The notes under the pieces: model-generated | Databases searched by the model: none | Told to the model about the DNA's origin: nothing | Seen by the model: only the letters and a program-made list of their open reading frames with translations | Program-made: the position numbers and the translations under genes | Source: Robertmurraya massiliosenegalensis JC6 | Lineage (GTDB): Bacteria; Bacillota; Bacilli; Bacillales; Cytobacillaceae | Direction of reading: 5' to 3' | Length of the DNA stretch: 61,040 nucleotides | Assembly (NCBI RefSeq): GCF_000311725.1 | Contig: NZ_HE978511.1 | Location: 927,868-988,907 of the forward strand | Shown: in pieces, positions 1 to 8,992 of the stretch | How positions within the stretch are numbered: position 1 is the first letter of the stretch | Layout: the number at the start of each line of letters is the position of its first letter

Positions 1-540
1 TCATGAACTCCTTCATGAAACATACTTTCCCTACAAATCCGCTCTTCTCTTGTCTCATGAACCCTTCATGAAACATATTTTCCCTACAAATCCGCTCTTC
101 TCTTGTTTCATGAACCCCTCATGAAACATACTTTCTCTACATAACCGCTCTTCTCTTGTCTCATGAACCCCTCATGAAACATACTTTTCCTACAAATCCA
201 CTCTTTTCTTGTCTCATGAACCCCTCATGAAACCTACTTTCTCTACAAATCCACTCTTCTCTTGTATCATGAACCCTTCATGAAACATATTTTCCCTACA
301 AATCCGCTCTTCTCTTGTCTCATGAACCCTTCATGAAACATATTTTCCCTACAAATCCGCTCTTCTCTTGTCTCATGAACTCCTCATGAAACATACTTTC
401 CTAGAAATCCGCTCTTCTCTTGTCTCATGAACCCTGCATGAAACATACTTTCCCTACAAATCCGCTCTTCTTTTGTCTCATGAACTCCTCATGAAACATA
501 CTTTCCCTACAAATCCGCTCTTCTCTTGTTTCATGAACCC
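1..540 (-). repeat. 53-bp tandem satellite array, left end
   Basis: Ten full units and a partial eleventh start at 1, 55, 108, 161, 214, 267, 320, 373, 425, 478 and 531, a period of 53 bp with single-base drift. Each unit carries two TCATGA palindromes separated by about five bases (ACCCC or ACCCT). With the flanking bases they form a hairpin such as TGTTTCATGA/TCATGAAACA. This is followed by a conserved segment containing CTACAAATCCGCTCTTCTC. The segment between hairpins is conserved from unit to unit, so this is a satellite and not a CRISPR array. The array runs off the start of the window, so its full length is unknown. The strand given is the one on which the hairpin loop reads AGGG, to match the array at the other end. 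No gene lies in it. Confidence 0.95.
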
Positions 541-573
541 TTCATCACCCCAAAAACTCAATCCACCAAAAAA

Positions 574-604
574 AGAACACCCACATTCCCACTGTGAGTG
601 TTCT
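574..604 (-). terminator. Intrinsic terminator of asnO
   Basis: A 12-bp inverted repeat (AGAACACCCACA pairing with TGTGAGTGTTCT, one G-T pair) is followed on the minus strand by a run of T. It lies 21 bp past the asnO stop codon. Confidence 0.85.
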
Positions 605-624
605 GTCCTCAAACATTCAACTTA

Positions 625-2475
625 CTATTCCACTATTTGAATATTGTACTCTTCAAACCAGAAGTGCAGCTGTACTAAATAAGCGAGTAGCTGCGGTCCT
701 GTCATTAACTGGCCAAACCATGGCTCTTTGAAGGCTGCACCCTCAGATTCAATAATGGCCTTTAGTTTTTCCTCATTGAAGAATTCGTAGAGGACGGAGC
801 TGCGATTTTGCATGATGTCTGCCAGCAGATTCTGAACCTCTTTCGTATATTTCGGATTGTGGGTTTTCGGATATGGGCTCTTTTTCCGGTAAAGAACATC
901 ATGAGGTAAGATTCCTTCCAGTGCTTTACGCAACAAGCCTTTTTCCCGGTTTCCGTACATTTTCATCTCCCACGGGATATTCCACACATATTCGACCAAA
1001 CGGTGATCGGCGAATGGCACCCGCACCTCGAGGCTTGCTCCCATGCTCATGCGATCCTTACGATCTAGTAAAGTCGTCATGAACCAAAGCATATTTAAGT
1101 AAAAAAGTTCTCTGCGGCCCGCTTCAAGTGGACTTTCCCCATCAAGCTTCGGCGTCTCCGCCACAGTCGAATTGAACGCATCCATCATATACTCTTTTAA
1201 GCTTAATTTTTGTTGCCATTTATCCTGCAACAGACTTTGGCGCTCATGGATGGAACGCATCCACGGGAAGCCTTCTCTTTTCAGATCGTCTGGACGATGA
1301 AACCATGGGTAGCCACCAAAAATTTCGTCTGCACATTCACCAGAGAGACCTACGACAAACTCTTTTTTGATCTCACGACAAAACCATAATAGCGATGAAT
1401 CAATGTCAGCCATCCCTGGTAAATCCCGAACCTGAACCGCTTCTTTTAAATGTTGTGCCAGTTCCTCTTGCGAAATGACAGAATCATGATGGATTGTTTT
1501 AAATTGCTCTGTCATCTGTTTAATATAGGCCGCATCTGAATTTGGTTGGAATTCATTTGCCTTGAAAAATTGGTCATTTCCCTCGTAGTCGATCGAATAA
1601 GTGTGAAGAGGCCCTTTACCTGTTTTTTCATATTCCATCGCGGCAATCGCCGTAATCGCACTTGAATCGACTCCCCCTGATAAAAACGTACAAAGGGGAA
1701 CATCGGATACAAGTTGGCGCTCAACCGCATCTGTAAATAAAAAGCGGACTTTTTCAACCGTTTCGTCGATTGAATCTTCGTGCTTTTCACTTTTCACATT
1801 CCAGTAACGCCAAATTTTTAATCCGTTACTAGCTGAAAGCGTTAATGCATGGGCTGGTCGTAATTCACGAACACCTTTAAATACGCCGTTCCCAGGTGAT
1901 CTTGAAGGTCCTAATGCAAAAATTTCAGATAAGCCCTCTCGATCAATTTCTGTCTTCATATCAGGATGTGCAAGCAATGCCTTTAGTTCCGATCCAAAGA
2001 TTAAACCTTTGTTTAATTCTGCAAAAAATAAGGGCTTGACGCCTAAGCGATCTCTGCCAATGAAGAGTTTCTGTTTTCGCTCATCCCAAACAGCAAAGGC
2101 GAATATCCCATTAAAAAAATCAACGCATTTTTCTTCCCATTCTATATAGGCAGTTAACAGAACTTCTGTATCAGAATGACCTTGAAACGAATATCCTTTT
2201 ATTAGGAGCTCTTTGCGAATATCCTCTGTATTATAGAGCTCACCATTGTAACAAAGAATGTAACGGTGACCATTTTTCGTACGTACCATCGGCTGTTTGC
2301 CGCCCTCTGCGTCGACAACGATTAGCCGCTTATGTCCGAAACCTACATGTGTGTCTGTCCATATATTTGTATCATCAGGACCGCGTTTTGCCAGAGTCTC
2401 CGTCATTTTTAGAACTGTTTCTTTTTCACTTGATATGTTTCGTTGAAAATCAACCCATCCGGTAATTCCACACAT
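625..2475 (-). CDS. asnO: Asparagine synthase, glutamine-hydrolysing (AsnO/AsnB type)
   Basis: Cytosolic enzyme of 616 residues that makes asparagine from aspartate, ATP and glutamine. The start is the ATG at 2475, which puts Cys2 (MCGITGW) at the N-terminus as the glutaminase nucleophile and leaves an AAAGGA ribosome site 8 bp upstream. The in-frame codons upstream would bury that cysteine. The N-terminal half is the class II amidotransferase domain. The C-terminal synthase domain has the pyrophosphate loop FLSGGVDSSAI near residue 265 and the GECADEIFGGYPWF motif. The length fits AsnO of B. subtilis (about 614 residues). The neighbours yisN, yisL and yisK match that locus, which is why I prefer asnO to asnB. 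In B. subtilis AsnO is tied to sporulation; I did not identify a promoter here. Confidence 0.9.
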   Translation of the reverse strand: MCGITGWVDFQRNISSEKETVLKMTETLAKRGPDDTNIWTDTHVGFGHKRLIVVDAEGGKQPMVRTKNGHRYILCYNGELYNTEDIRKELLIKGYSFQGHSDTEVLLTAYIEWEEKCVDFFNGIFAFAVWDERKQKLFIGRDRLGVKPLFFAELNKGLIFGSELKALLAHPDMKTEIDREGLSEIFALGPSRSPGNGVFKGVRELRPAHALTLSASNGLKIWRYWNVKSEKHEDSIDETVEKVRFLFTDAVERQLVSDVPLCTFLSGGVDSSAITAIAAMEYEKTGKGPLHTYSIDYEGNDQFFKANEFQPNSDAAYIKQMTEQFKTIHHDSVISQEELAQHLKEAVQVRDLPGMADIDSSLLWFCREIKKEFVVGLSGECADEIFGGYPWFHRPDDLKREGFPWMRSIHERQSLLQDKWQQKLSLKEYMMDAFNSTVAETPKLDGESPLEAGRRELFYLNMLWFMTTLLDRKDRMSMGASLEVRVPFADHRLVEYVWNIPWEMKMYGNREKGLLRKALEGILPHDVLYRKKSPYPKTHNPKYTKEVQNLLADIMQNRSSVLYEFFNEEKLKAIIESEGAAFKEPWFGQLMTGPQLLAYLVQLHFWFEEYNIQIVE

Positions 2476-2608
2476 TGTCATCATCCTTTCTAAGCTGAAC
2501 GTGTGTCTTTTGTTGATTCTTTAAGCAGCATTTCACCATGTACGTGTAAACATCATATGCTGGGCTCTTAAAATGGTTAATTGTCCTAATTAAGACAGTT
2601 TTGAAAAG

Positions 2609-2692
2609 AAGGGCCCTTTCAAGTTTAAAATAAATTGAAAATGTCTAGAAAGGATGTTGAGAAGATCCTTTTTGAACATATCAAAGGGCCTT
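2609..2692 (+). promoter_or_regulatory. Possible structured leader upstream of yisN
   Basis: An outer inverted repeat (AAGGGCCCTTT at 2609-2619, AAAGGGCCTT at 2683-2692) encloses an inner hairpin. The inner arms are AAAGGAT at 2649-2655 and ATCCTTT at 2665-2671, followed by a short T run. The inner hairpin looks like a weak intrinsic terminator on the plus strand, about 70 bp before yisN. It may be an attenuator or simply a terminator. No known riboswitch class was recognised. The rest of the 2476-2744 gap shows no gene. Confidence 0.3.
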
Positions 2693-2744
2693 ACCTTATT
2701 ACATCATATGAGCAGACTGCAGTTATTATCTTTGGAGGTTAACG

Positions 2745-3308
2745 ATGAATAGACAGCAACGATCTAAACTAATTGAGTTCCAAATTCGTGCCTATATTGA
2801 GGGGACAATTGAGTTTATTAATGACCAGTGGGTCTTTTTTGAAAATGAATCTGAAGAAGCTTCCTTACTAGAAGAATATTTGCATCAGGAACTCGAAGTG
2901 TTACGTCATTCTCGCTGGAGAAAAGGAGTATTGATTGAAGACGGAAAAATGACCTTAGCTGATGAGACTCTTCTTCTAAAAAGCAATGACACACTTCGGA
3001 TACGGAAAAACCTCATCTATTCATTAGAACGGTTATTAGAGGAGATCTCAGATGATGCCTTTTATCAATTCATCACCCATTTAAATTCTCTACACTTCTC
3101 AGTTTATGATTGTATTTACTGTTATAATCATCTTACTTTTCTCAAAGGAGAAGAACGTAAAGAGGGTGTCAATTTTATTATTTTCGACAATCAAGAAGAC
3201 ATTTGTAGCATCCAACACCACTTTTGCTATTATGAAAAGAAAAATGATCGCTTCGAATTTACTTTAAACAATGGCAAAAGAACGATTATCGAGAAATTAT
3301 CTTCGTAA
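2745..3308 (+). CDS. yisN: YisN-like protein (DUF2777 family, tentative)
   Basis: Soluble protein of 187 residues, rich in acidic and aromatic residues, with no signal peptide or membrane segment. A GGAGG site sits 6 bp before the ATG. Its place beside asnO, with yisL and yisK further on, matches yisN in B. subtilis. The general character (N-terminal RSKLIEFQIRAYIEG, a Cys pair in YDCIYCYNH near residue 124) agrees with my memory of the Bacillus-only DUF2777 family. Function is unknown. The assignment rests mainly on position, so the symbol is tentative. The gene converges with the EAL gene and shares its terminator. Confidence 0.6.
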   Translation: MNRQQRSKLIEFQIRAYIEGTIEFINDQWVFFENESEEASLLEEYLHQELEVLRHSRWRKGVLIEDGKMTLADETLLLKSNDTLRIRKNLIYSLERLLEEISDDAFYQFITHLNSLHFSVYDCIYCYNHLTFLKGEERKEGVNFIIFDNQEDICSIQHHFCYYEKKNDRFEFTLNNGKRTIIEKLSS

Positions 3309-3310
3309 AA

Positions 3311-3340
3311 AAAAAAGCGTCCGAATGAAGACGCTTTTTT
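3311..3340. terminator. Bidirectional terminator between yisN and the EAL gene
   Basis: The perfect arms AAAAAAGCGTC and GACGCTTTTTT enclose an 8-base loop. The A and T runs let it serve both converging genes. Confidence 0.9.
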
Positions 3341-3341
3341 C

Positions 3342-6242
3342 TTATGACGTTACTAACGCTTTTTCAAAATCATCAGTTGTCAGTGGTCGATGAAGATAGA
3401 AACCTTGGGCGTAATGACATTTTAAATCTTTAAGAAGCTTAATTTGTTCCTCCGTTTCAACGCCCTCAGCGACGACCTTCACGGCTAGTCCATGCCCCAT
3501 CGTAATAATGGCTTTGACAATGGCGATATCTGTTGTCTCAAGACTTAAGTTATTGATGAAGGAACGGTCAATTTTCAACGTGTTGATTGGAAGATCTTTT
3601 AAATAACTTAATGAGGAATAGCCCGTCCCAAAATCATCAACCGAGACACGAACACCTAGCTCCTGCAATGATTTCATCACTTCTATACTATGATCAATAT
3701 TGCGGAGCATTGTACTTTCCGTTAATTCAAGCGTTAAATACTTCGGTTCTAGCCGAGCATCCGCTAACGCCCTTTTTACTTCTTTAACAAATTTTGTTTG
3801 CTGAAACTGATTCGCCGACACATTGACAGAAACGGTTAACTCTTTTAATCCTAATTCCTGCCATTTTTTATTCTGTTTACAAGCTGTTTTTAAAACCCAA
3901 CTTCCGATTTCTTCAATTAAACCCGTTTCTTCTGCTAATGGGATAAAATCGCCTGGAGATACCAACCCAAGAACTGGATGGTTCCAACGAATAAGCGCCT
4001 CACTTCCAAATAACTTCCCTGTATTTAAATCGATTAATGGTTGATAACAAAGAAAAAATTCACCCTTTTGTAAGGCTTTTCGTAAATAGCTTTCTAATTC
4101 TAGGCGCTTAAAGGCTTCTTCATTCATTTTCTTAGAATAAAGGGTAATTCGGTTTCCACCTGGATATTTGCCACGATTCATTGCAATATCCGCATTTTTC
4201 AATAATGTAATTTCGTCTTTCCCGTCACTCGGATAAAGACTAATTCCGATGCTTGCCGTAATATAGAATTCCTTTTCAGAAAAATGAATAGGCTCTGTCA
4301 CCTTGCGAAGAATCGACTTAGCCACTTTAATAATTTGTTCCATGTCGACATTTTTGGAAAGTAGTAAATTAAATTTATCGCCGCTAAATCGACCTAAATA
4401 GGCACCACTTGGGATCGCTTCTTGAATTCTATCACTAATTTCTTTTAAAATTTCATCGCCCGCATCATGTCCTAAACTATCATTGATCATTTTGAAGCGG
4501 TCGAGATCAATTGCTAGCACTGCGATTTGACGTCTTTTCTTTTTTGCTCTTTGCAATGTTTCACCGAGCTTTTCCGTAAATTTTATTCGATTCGGAAGTC
4601 CGGTATCTTGATCATAATACGCAAGCTGAACAATTTTATCCTCAATTTTCTTTTGCTCTGTAATATTACGTCCAATCCCATATATTCCAACACATTCGCC
4701 ATTAATCGTGATCGGAATATTTTTTAAATGAAAAAGATTCTTGTCTCCATCTTTCGAGTTAATTTCAATATTGTAATATTGCTCTTTCCCTTTTATTGCT
4801 CGGAAAAAATGCATGCGAACGCGCGGAATATCTTCCCTATTAATATATTTTAGTGCTGGTTTTCCGAGAAGTTCTTCCTCCTTATAACCAAACATCATCT
4901 CAAAAGCTGGGTTCACACTGGTGAAATTCCCTGATAAATCGGTAGAATAAACAATATCTGCATTGTTATTAAACAGAGAACGATGGTATTGCTCAGAGAC
5001 CCGGAGTTCGCCATTTAATTGTTCGATATCCGCTTGTGAAGCTCTCATTAAATGCGTTAAAGTAGCCACCGTTTTTAATGGCTCAGAAATTCTGTACTGG
5101 ATGGGCCGAGTCTTTTTCTTTTTTTGAACCTTGTTTTCAGTTAGAGTCAAAAAAGTAAAGGATTGATGTGCTAATTTTGCTTTTCCATTTTCATAGGCAA
5201 TTTCTCCGTTTGCATAAAATCCACTTGTTGGTGCGAGTGAATGAAGAATTCGTAACTCTTCATCTGCAAATCCGTGTAAAACCCTTCTCCTCGAAAAACA
5301 ATTATATGTAAAAATCGCTTCTACATTTCGTCTCCCTAATTCGTTCATTTCTCGAACTGACTCTTCCACGCTTGCCCGTAAATCAGGATAGGCAAAAACA
5401 ATCGTGTCTCCTTGTGAAAGCGGATGATTCATTTCAATTGCACCATTATCAAGGATTTGCGAAATCCGAATCGGCTTTGTATCCCCTTTAGTATTTAACA
5501 TAAAGATAAATTCTTCTTTTAATCTATCAAAATCATTTATAAAGTCATGGCCTAAGTAATGTTTTAAAATTTGAAGTGGTTTTTTCTTATCAATAGCATA
5601 GATCGTATTTTTGCTTGCCTTTGTAATCGTAAAAGATTTGCCGATTTTTTGAAGCTTATCATTCACAAAAGTATCAATATGTAAATCTTCGTTGTTTAGT
5701 GAAATCGCCACAATCCCATCATCGCTTTGGTTTTCTCCATAAAAAACAAAGCCTTCACGACAAGTCGAATCCCCTTCTGCAACACCACCAGCAATTGCTA
5801 TGTCAGGGCTGCTATCATGAAGGCCATTTAAGAGGTCTGGTAAATAACCAGCATGATTAGTCGAGAACAAAATGACTGCTCTCGTATCAAAGCTGACGAT
5901 CTTATTGGAAATCATTCTTCCCAACTCTTCAATGTTGGAATAATCATCAAATCGAAATATTGAGGAATGAAGTTCAGTCTTCTCGAAAACAGTAAAACTG
6001 ATACTAATGTTTTCTTGAAGCGTTTCACCATGTACGATGGAAGCTGATGCCGAACATCCTAAAATATGGGCCAATGGAAGTTCCTCATGCAAGTATCTTT
6101 GAATAAATCCAACTTCTTCTCTGTCCTTTAAATTTGCAAAGACCTGTATAAAAATGTTGGGATATTCGTATAATCCGTTATATTCTATAAATCTTGTTAA
6201 TTCAGTTGCATTTTTATACACATACGAAAAAGTTTTTATCAT
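3342..6242 (-). CDS. FIST-PAS-GGDEF-EAL cyclic-di-GMP signalling protein
   Basis: Protein of 966 residues. The start is the ATG at 6242 with AGGTGG 5 bp upstream; an in-frame GTG three codons earlier lacks this spacing. Residues about 1-390 look like the FIST_N plus FIST_C ligand-sensing pair (ILGCSASASIVHGE, SGFYANGEIA). A PAS domain follows at about 405-530 (DIVYSTDLSGNFTSVNPAFE). A GGDEF domain has its signature altered to SGDKF (RFSGDKF, near residue 619). The C-terminal EAL domain keeps the residues expected for metal binding and catalysis: SEALIRWNHP, LELTESTM, DDFGTGYSS, LKIDRSFI, VVAEGVET. Inference: a c-di-GMP phosphodiesterase with a non-synthesising GGDEF domain, controlled by a small ligand through FIST. 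No transmembrane segment is seen, so it is probably cytosolic. It is an insertion relative to the B. subtilis gene order. Confidence 0.9.
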   Translation of the reverse strand: MIKTFSYVYKNATELTRFIEYNGLYEYPNIFIQVFANLKDREEVGFIQRYLHEELPLAHILGCSASASIVHGETLQENISISFTVFEKTELHSSIFRFDDYSNIEELGRMISNKIVSFDTRAVILFSTNHAGYLPDLLNGLHDSSPDIAIAGGVAEGDSTCREGFVFYGENQSDDGIVAISLNNEDLHIDTFVNDKLQKIGKSFTITKASKNTIYAIDKKKPLQILKHYLGHDFINDFDRLKEEFIFMLNTKGDTKPIRISQILDNGAIEMNHPLSQGDTIVFAYPDLRASVEESVREMNELGRRNVEAIFTYNCFSRRRVLHGFADEELRILHSLAPTSGFYANGEIAYENGKAKLAHQSFTFLTLTENKVQKKKKTRPIQYRISEPLKTVATLTHLMRASQADIEQLNGELRVSEQYHRSLFNNNADIVYSTDLSGNFTSVNPAFEMMFGYKEEELLGKPALKYINREDIPRVRMHFFRAIKGKEQYYNIEINSKDGDKNLFHLKNIPITINGECVGIYGIGRNITEQKKIEDKIVQLAYYDQDTGLPNRIKFTEKLGETLQRAKKKRRQIAVLAIDLDRFKMINDSLGHDAGDEILKEISDRIQEAIPSGAYLGRFSGDKFNLLLSKNVDMEQIIKVAKSILRKVTEPIHFSEKEFYITASIGISLYPSDGKDEITLLKNADIAMNRGKYPGGNRITLYSKKMNEEAFKRLELESYLRKALQKGEFFLCYQPLIDLNTGKLFGSEALIRWNHPVLGLVSPGDFIPLAEETGLIEEIGSWVLKTACKQNKKWQELGLKELTVSVNVSANQFQQTKFVKEVKRALADARLEPKYLTLELTESTMLRNIDHSIEVMKSLQELGVRVSVDDFGTGYSSLSYLKDLPINTLKIDRSFINNLSLETTDIAIVKAIITMGHGLAVKVVAEGVETEEQIKLLKDLKCHYAQGFYLHRPLTTDDFEKALVTS

Positions 6243-6335
6243 AGAAACCACCTGGGACGTTTTCTATACTACCTATAAATAAATAGTCCCTTTTAAAATA
6301 ACATATTTAAGAGGAAGGATAAATTAAAAATAAAG

Positions 6336-6363
6336 AAAAAGCTACCATTTTGGCAGCTTTTTT
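6336..6363 (-). terminator. Terminator downstream of yisL
   Basis: The arms AAAAAGCTACCA and TGGCAGCTTTTTT have one mismatch and are followed by T on the minus strand. It lies 37 bp beyond yisL. Confidence 0.8.
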
Positions 6364-6399
6364 CAGAATTTGTCGATAATTTGCTGTTTTTTCATTAAA

Positions 6400-6747
6400 T
6401 TACATTGGTAAGCTGTAGCCTAAATAAAGGACAGCCGCCACAGAGACGATTAATAATAGCCAGAAAATAGATGTTTTCTTGCCTTTTTTTGTTCGTACTA
6501 GAACCATTTCCATAAAACCAAGAACGAGAATTCCAAATACAATTTTCAAAATCGTCTCGACTAAATAGGATGAAATTAAATAATGAACGAACATTCCACC
6601 AGTCGCAAAGGTAATTAAATAAAACAGACGTAAAATCATATGGACAATTTTTTGTCCCTTTTCTTTCCCCGCTTTTTGAAGCCCAAACGCTACTAAAAAT
6701 AGGACTAATGTCAAAGCCCAAGCCGTAATATGCATATGTATGGACAT
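6400..6747 (-). CDS. yisL: YisL family small membrane protein
   Basis: Integral membrane protein of 115 residues with four predicted hydrophobic segments. The start is the ATG at 6747 (MSIHMHITAW) with GGAGG 7 bp upstream. The longer reading back to 6789 would add 14 residues without a ribosome site. The N-terminal His-rich start, the motif HMILRLFYLITFATGG and the GFMEMVLVRTKKGK loop match YisL (UPF0344/DUF1516) as I recall it. Function is unknown. It lies next to yisK, as in B. subtilis. An overlapping frame of 145 codons at 6395-6832 is a shadow. Confidence 0.85.
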   Translation of the reverse strand: MSIHMHITAWALTLVLFLVAFGLQKAGKEKGQKIVHMILRLFYLITFATGGMFVHYLISSYLVETILKIVFGILVLGFMEMVLVRTKKGKKTSIFWLLLIVSVAAVLYLGYSLPM

Positions 6748-6828
6748 GTACTTGCCTCCTAAAGGATAACTTCCAGAATATCTTAACATATTTATACTGG
6801 AAATTGTAAACGAGAAGGGTCCAAGTCA

Positions 6829-7689
6829 TCAATCTTCCTGTATTTGATTCACCAGTGTCCCAATTTTCTCGACAGTCACTTCCATTTTGTCTCCAGCTTT
6901 TAGAAAACGAGGTGGTTTAAAGCCCTTTCCAACACCAGAAGGCGTTCCGGTCGCAATAATATCCCCTGGTTCCAACGTTAATCCTTGCGAAAGAACAGAG
7001 ATGATTTCTTCAATTGGGAAAATAAAATTCTCTGTATTGGACTTCTGTCTCACTTCATCATTAATACGTGTTTCGATACTTAGTTGATTTGGATTATCAA
7101 TTGCGGATGAATGAACAATCCATGGGCCCATCGGACAAGAAGTATCCAAGCTTTTACCGATAAAAAATTGCTTATGTTTCGCTTGTAGATCTCGAGCTGT
7201 TACATCATTAACAATCGTATAACCAAATACATAGTTTAACGCATCTTCTTTCTTAATCTTTCTACCTTTTTTGCCGATTACAACCGCTAATTCACCCTCA
7301 TAATCAAGTTGAGAAGTAATATCTTCATGAGGTAACACGGACTCATTTGGTCCAATCACTGTTGTAGGGGCTTTTGTAAAAACCATGATATGTTCGGGAA
7401 TATCGTCCTTACTCCCCATTTCAATTGCATGTTCCTCATAGTTTTTCCCAACACAAAAAATATTTTTCTTCGGTCTCGGAATTGGAGCTAAAAGAGAGAC
7501 CTCTTCTATATTGATAAACTGTTCATCTGTAGATTCCTGAAATCTAACCATTGCCTGCTCAAAAAAGCCCTCTGTTGCAATGCATTCTTCAAGTGTTTCT
7601 TCACGATTTAATGGAAGAACACGACTCTCTCCTTCATCCATAACCCCTACGAAAATCCCTTGTGAATCTTGTGCTGTAACAAATTTCAT
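6829..7689 (-). CDS. yisK: Fumarylacetoacetate hydrolase family protein YisK
   Basis: Cytosolic metal-dependent enzyme of 286 residues. I chose the ATG at 7689 (MKFVTAQ) because GGAGATG precedes it at good spacing; the reading extends upstream into the neighbouring gene. The C-terminal FAH domain is complete: the metal-binding region SQLDYEGELAVVIGKKG, VNDVTARDLQ, and GDIIATGTPSGVG near the end. YisK of B. subtilis associates with the actin homologue Mbl and has been reported to decarboxylate oxaloacetate. Whether this copy does the same is inference from homology and position. It starts 17 bp after the DUF418 gene, so the two are probably co-transcribed. Confidence 0.88.
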   Translation of the reverse strand: MKFVTAQDSQGIFVGVMDEGESRVLPLNREETLEECIATEGFFEQAMVRFQESTDEQFINIEEVSLLAPIPRPKKNIFCVGKNYEEHAIEMGSKDDIPEHIMVFTKAPTTVIGPNESVLPHEDITSQLDYEGELAVVIGKKGRKIKKEDALNYVFGYTIVNDVTARDLQAKHKQFFIGKSLDTSCPMGPWIVHSSAIDNPNQLSIETRINDEVRQKSNTENFIFPIEEIISVLSQGLTLEPGDIIATGTPSGVGKGFKPPRFLKAGDKMEVTVEKIGTLVNQIQED

Positions 7690-7706
7690 ACCATCATCTC
7701 CTCTTA

Positions 7707-8879
7707 TTATGGTTTCTTCCATCTCTGTATTTTCTGATATGTGATGCTTCTCCATAACCATTCCACTGGACCAAACTGATGCGTTTTCAGCCAATACGAA
7801 CTAACAATAACTTGCAAGGCAAAAATGAAAAAGACGAGAACTGTCCCTGTAAAAGCGGATATTTGATTGTAAAATCCTAGTCCGTAAGAATAGAATAATA
7901 GCGTCGAGACGATAGATTGTAATAAGTAATTGCTCATTGACATTTTTCCGACAGGTGCTAAAAAGCCTAATAATTTTCTTCCTTTTATCGTATCTGCTAG
8001 TAACGCAATCCCTACTGCATAAGCAACCGCAAGCATTGGCCCACCAAAAGAATCCTGGATGTATTCAAAGGTGAGTCCACCATGAAACAAATATGGACTA
8101 ACTTTAAAAAACAGTCCGATTATGATAAAGAGGAAAAGGCTCTGCATGAATGGAGTCCGTAATTCTTTAGCCCGTTCTATCCATTTTAACTTGGCCGCAC
8201 CTCCTCCGATTAAAAAGAAGGCAAAAATCGAAAACAGCATAAATATTCCATTATCCACGTTATTGACCAAATACCAATCGTTCCATCTTTGTGTAAAAAT
8301 ATCTACAAAACTGCCAGTTTGATACACTGCGATAGATTGCTCAGCCATTGCTGTGTCATATATCGAAGAGCCATCTATTTCTGGAACAAGCAAGGTGGAA
8401 ATGATAAACAGAATTGATATAAGGAAATTGGGGATAACCCACAATAATCCCCCTATCATAAGCATCCATTTTCCTGATACTTTTAAGAAAAGAAGCAAGA
8501 AAAACCCAAAGATCGCATAATTGATCAAAATATCCCCATGCCAGATGAGAAAAGCATGGATCATTCCGATTAGAAGGAGCATCATTAACCGCCTTGTTAC
8601 AAGTGGGTAAAATGCCACTCCTTTTTTCAGCGTTCTCTCATATAATAAAACTAAACCATATCCAAATAGTAAGGAAAATAAAGGATAAAAACTTCCTTGT
8701 ACAAAAATATCAATCAAGACATATGTCCCTTTATCTAGCGGAGAATCCCACCAAGTTGCGGGGTCTAAATAAAGCATCGGGGAATGAAAGGATAGCATGT
8801 TAACAAGAAATATCCCTAATATAGAAAATCCCCTCATCATATCTAAAGATATAATTCTATCTTTTTCTAAAGTATACAT
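7707..8879 (-). CDS. DUF418 family membrane protein (YeiB-like)
   Basis: Polytopic membrane protein of 390 residues with about ten hydrophobic segments. The N-terminal signature RIISLDMMRGFSILGIFLVN and the region LFGYGLVLLYERTLKKG are typical of the DUF418/YeiB family. The C-terminal DUF418 part contains APVGKMSMSNYLLQS and GPVEWLWRSITY. A GGGAG site lies 5 bp before the ATG. The molecular function is not established; related acyltransferase-like membrane proteins suggest a role in envelope or transport. It is the first gene of a likely operon with yisK. Confidence 0.85.
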   Translation of the reverse strand: MYTLEKDRIISLDMMRGFSILGIFLVNMLSFHSPMLYLDPATWWDSPLDKGTYVLIDIFVQGSFYPLFSLLFGYGLVLLYERTLKKGVAFYPLVTRRLMMLLLIGMIHAFLIWHGDILINYAIFGFFLLLFLKVSGKWMLMIGGLLWVIPNFLISILFIISTLLVPEIDGSSIYDTAMAEQSIAVYQTGSFVDIFTQRWNDWYLVNNVDNGIFMLFSIFAFFLIGGGAAKLKWIERAKELRTPFMQSLFLFIIIGLFFKVSPYLFHGGLTFEYIQDSFGGPMLAVAYAVGIALLADTIKGRKLLGFLAPVGKMSMSNYLLQSIVSTLLFYSYGLGFYNQISAFTGTVLVFFIFALQVIVSSYWLKTHQFGPVEWLWRSITYQKIQRWKKP

Positions 8880-8992
8880 AATGGCTCCCTTTTATCTTCG
8901 TCATGTACTTCAAATTATAAATGGAAAGATATGGACATGCAATTATTCACGCGCTTTACTAGCTTAAAGGAGCCCATTAAATGATCATTCTA

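Noticed and set aside
1-540. CRISPR array
   Set aside because: The segments between the short palindromes are the same from unit to unit rather than unique, and no cas gene is present.
6395-6832. 145-codon minus-strand frame overlapping yisL
   Set aside because: It runs out of frame across yisL, which has a clear ribosome site and a recognised family.
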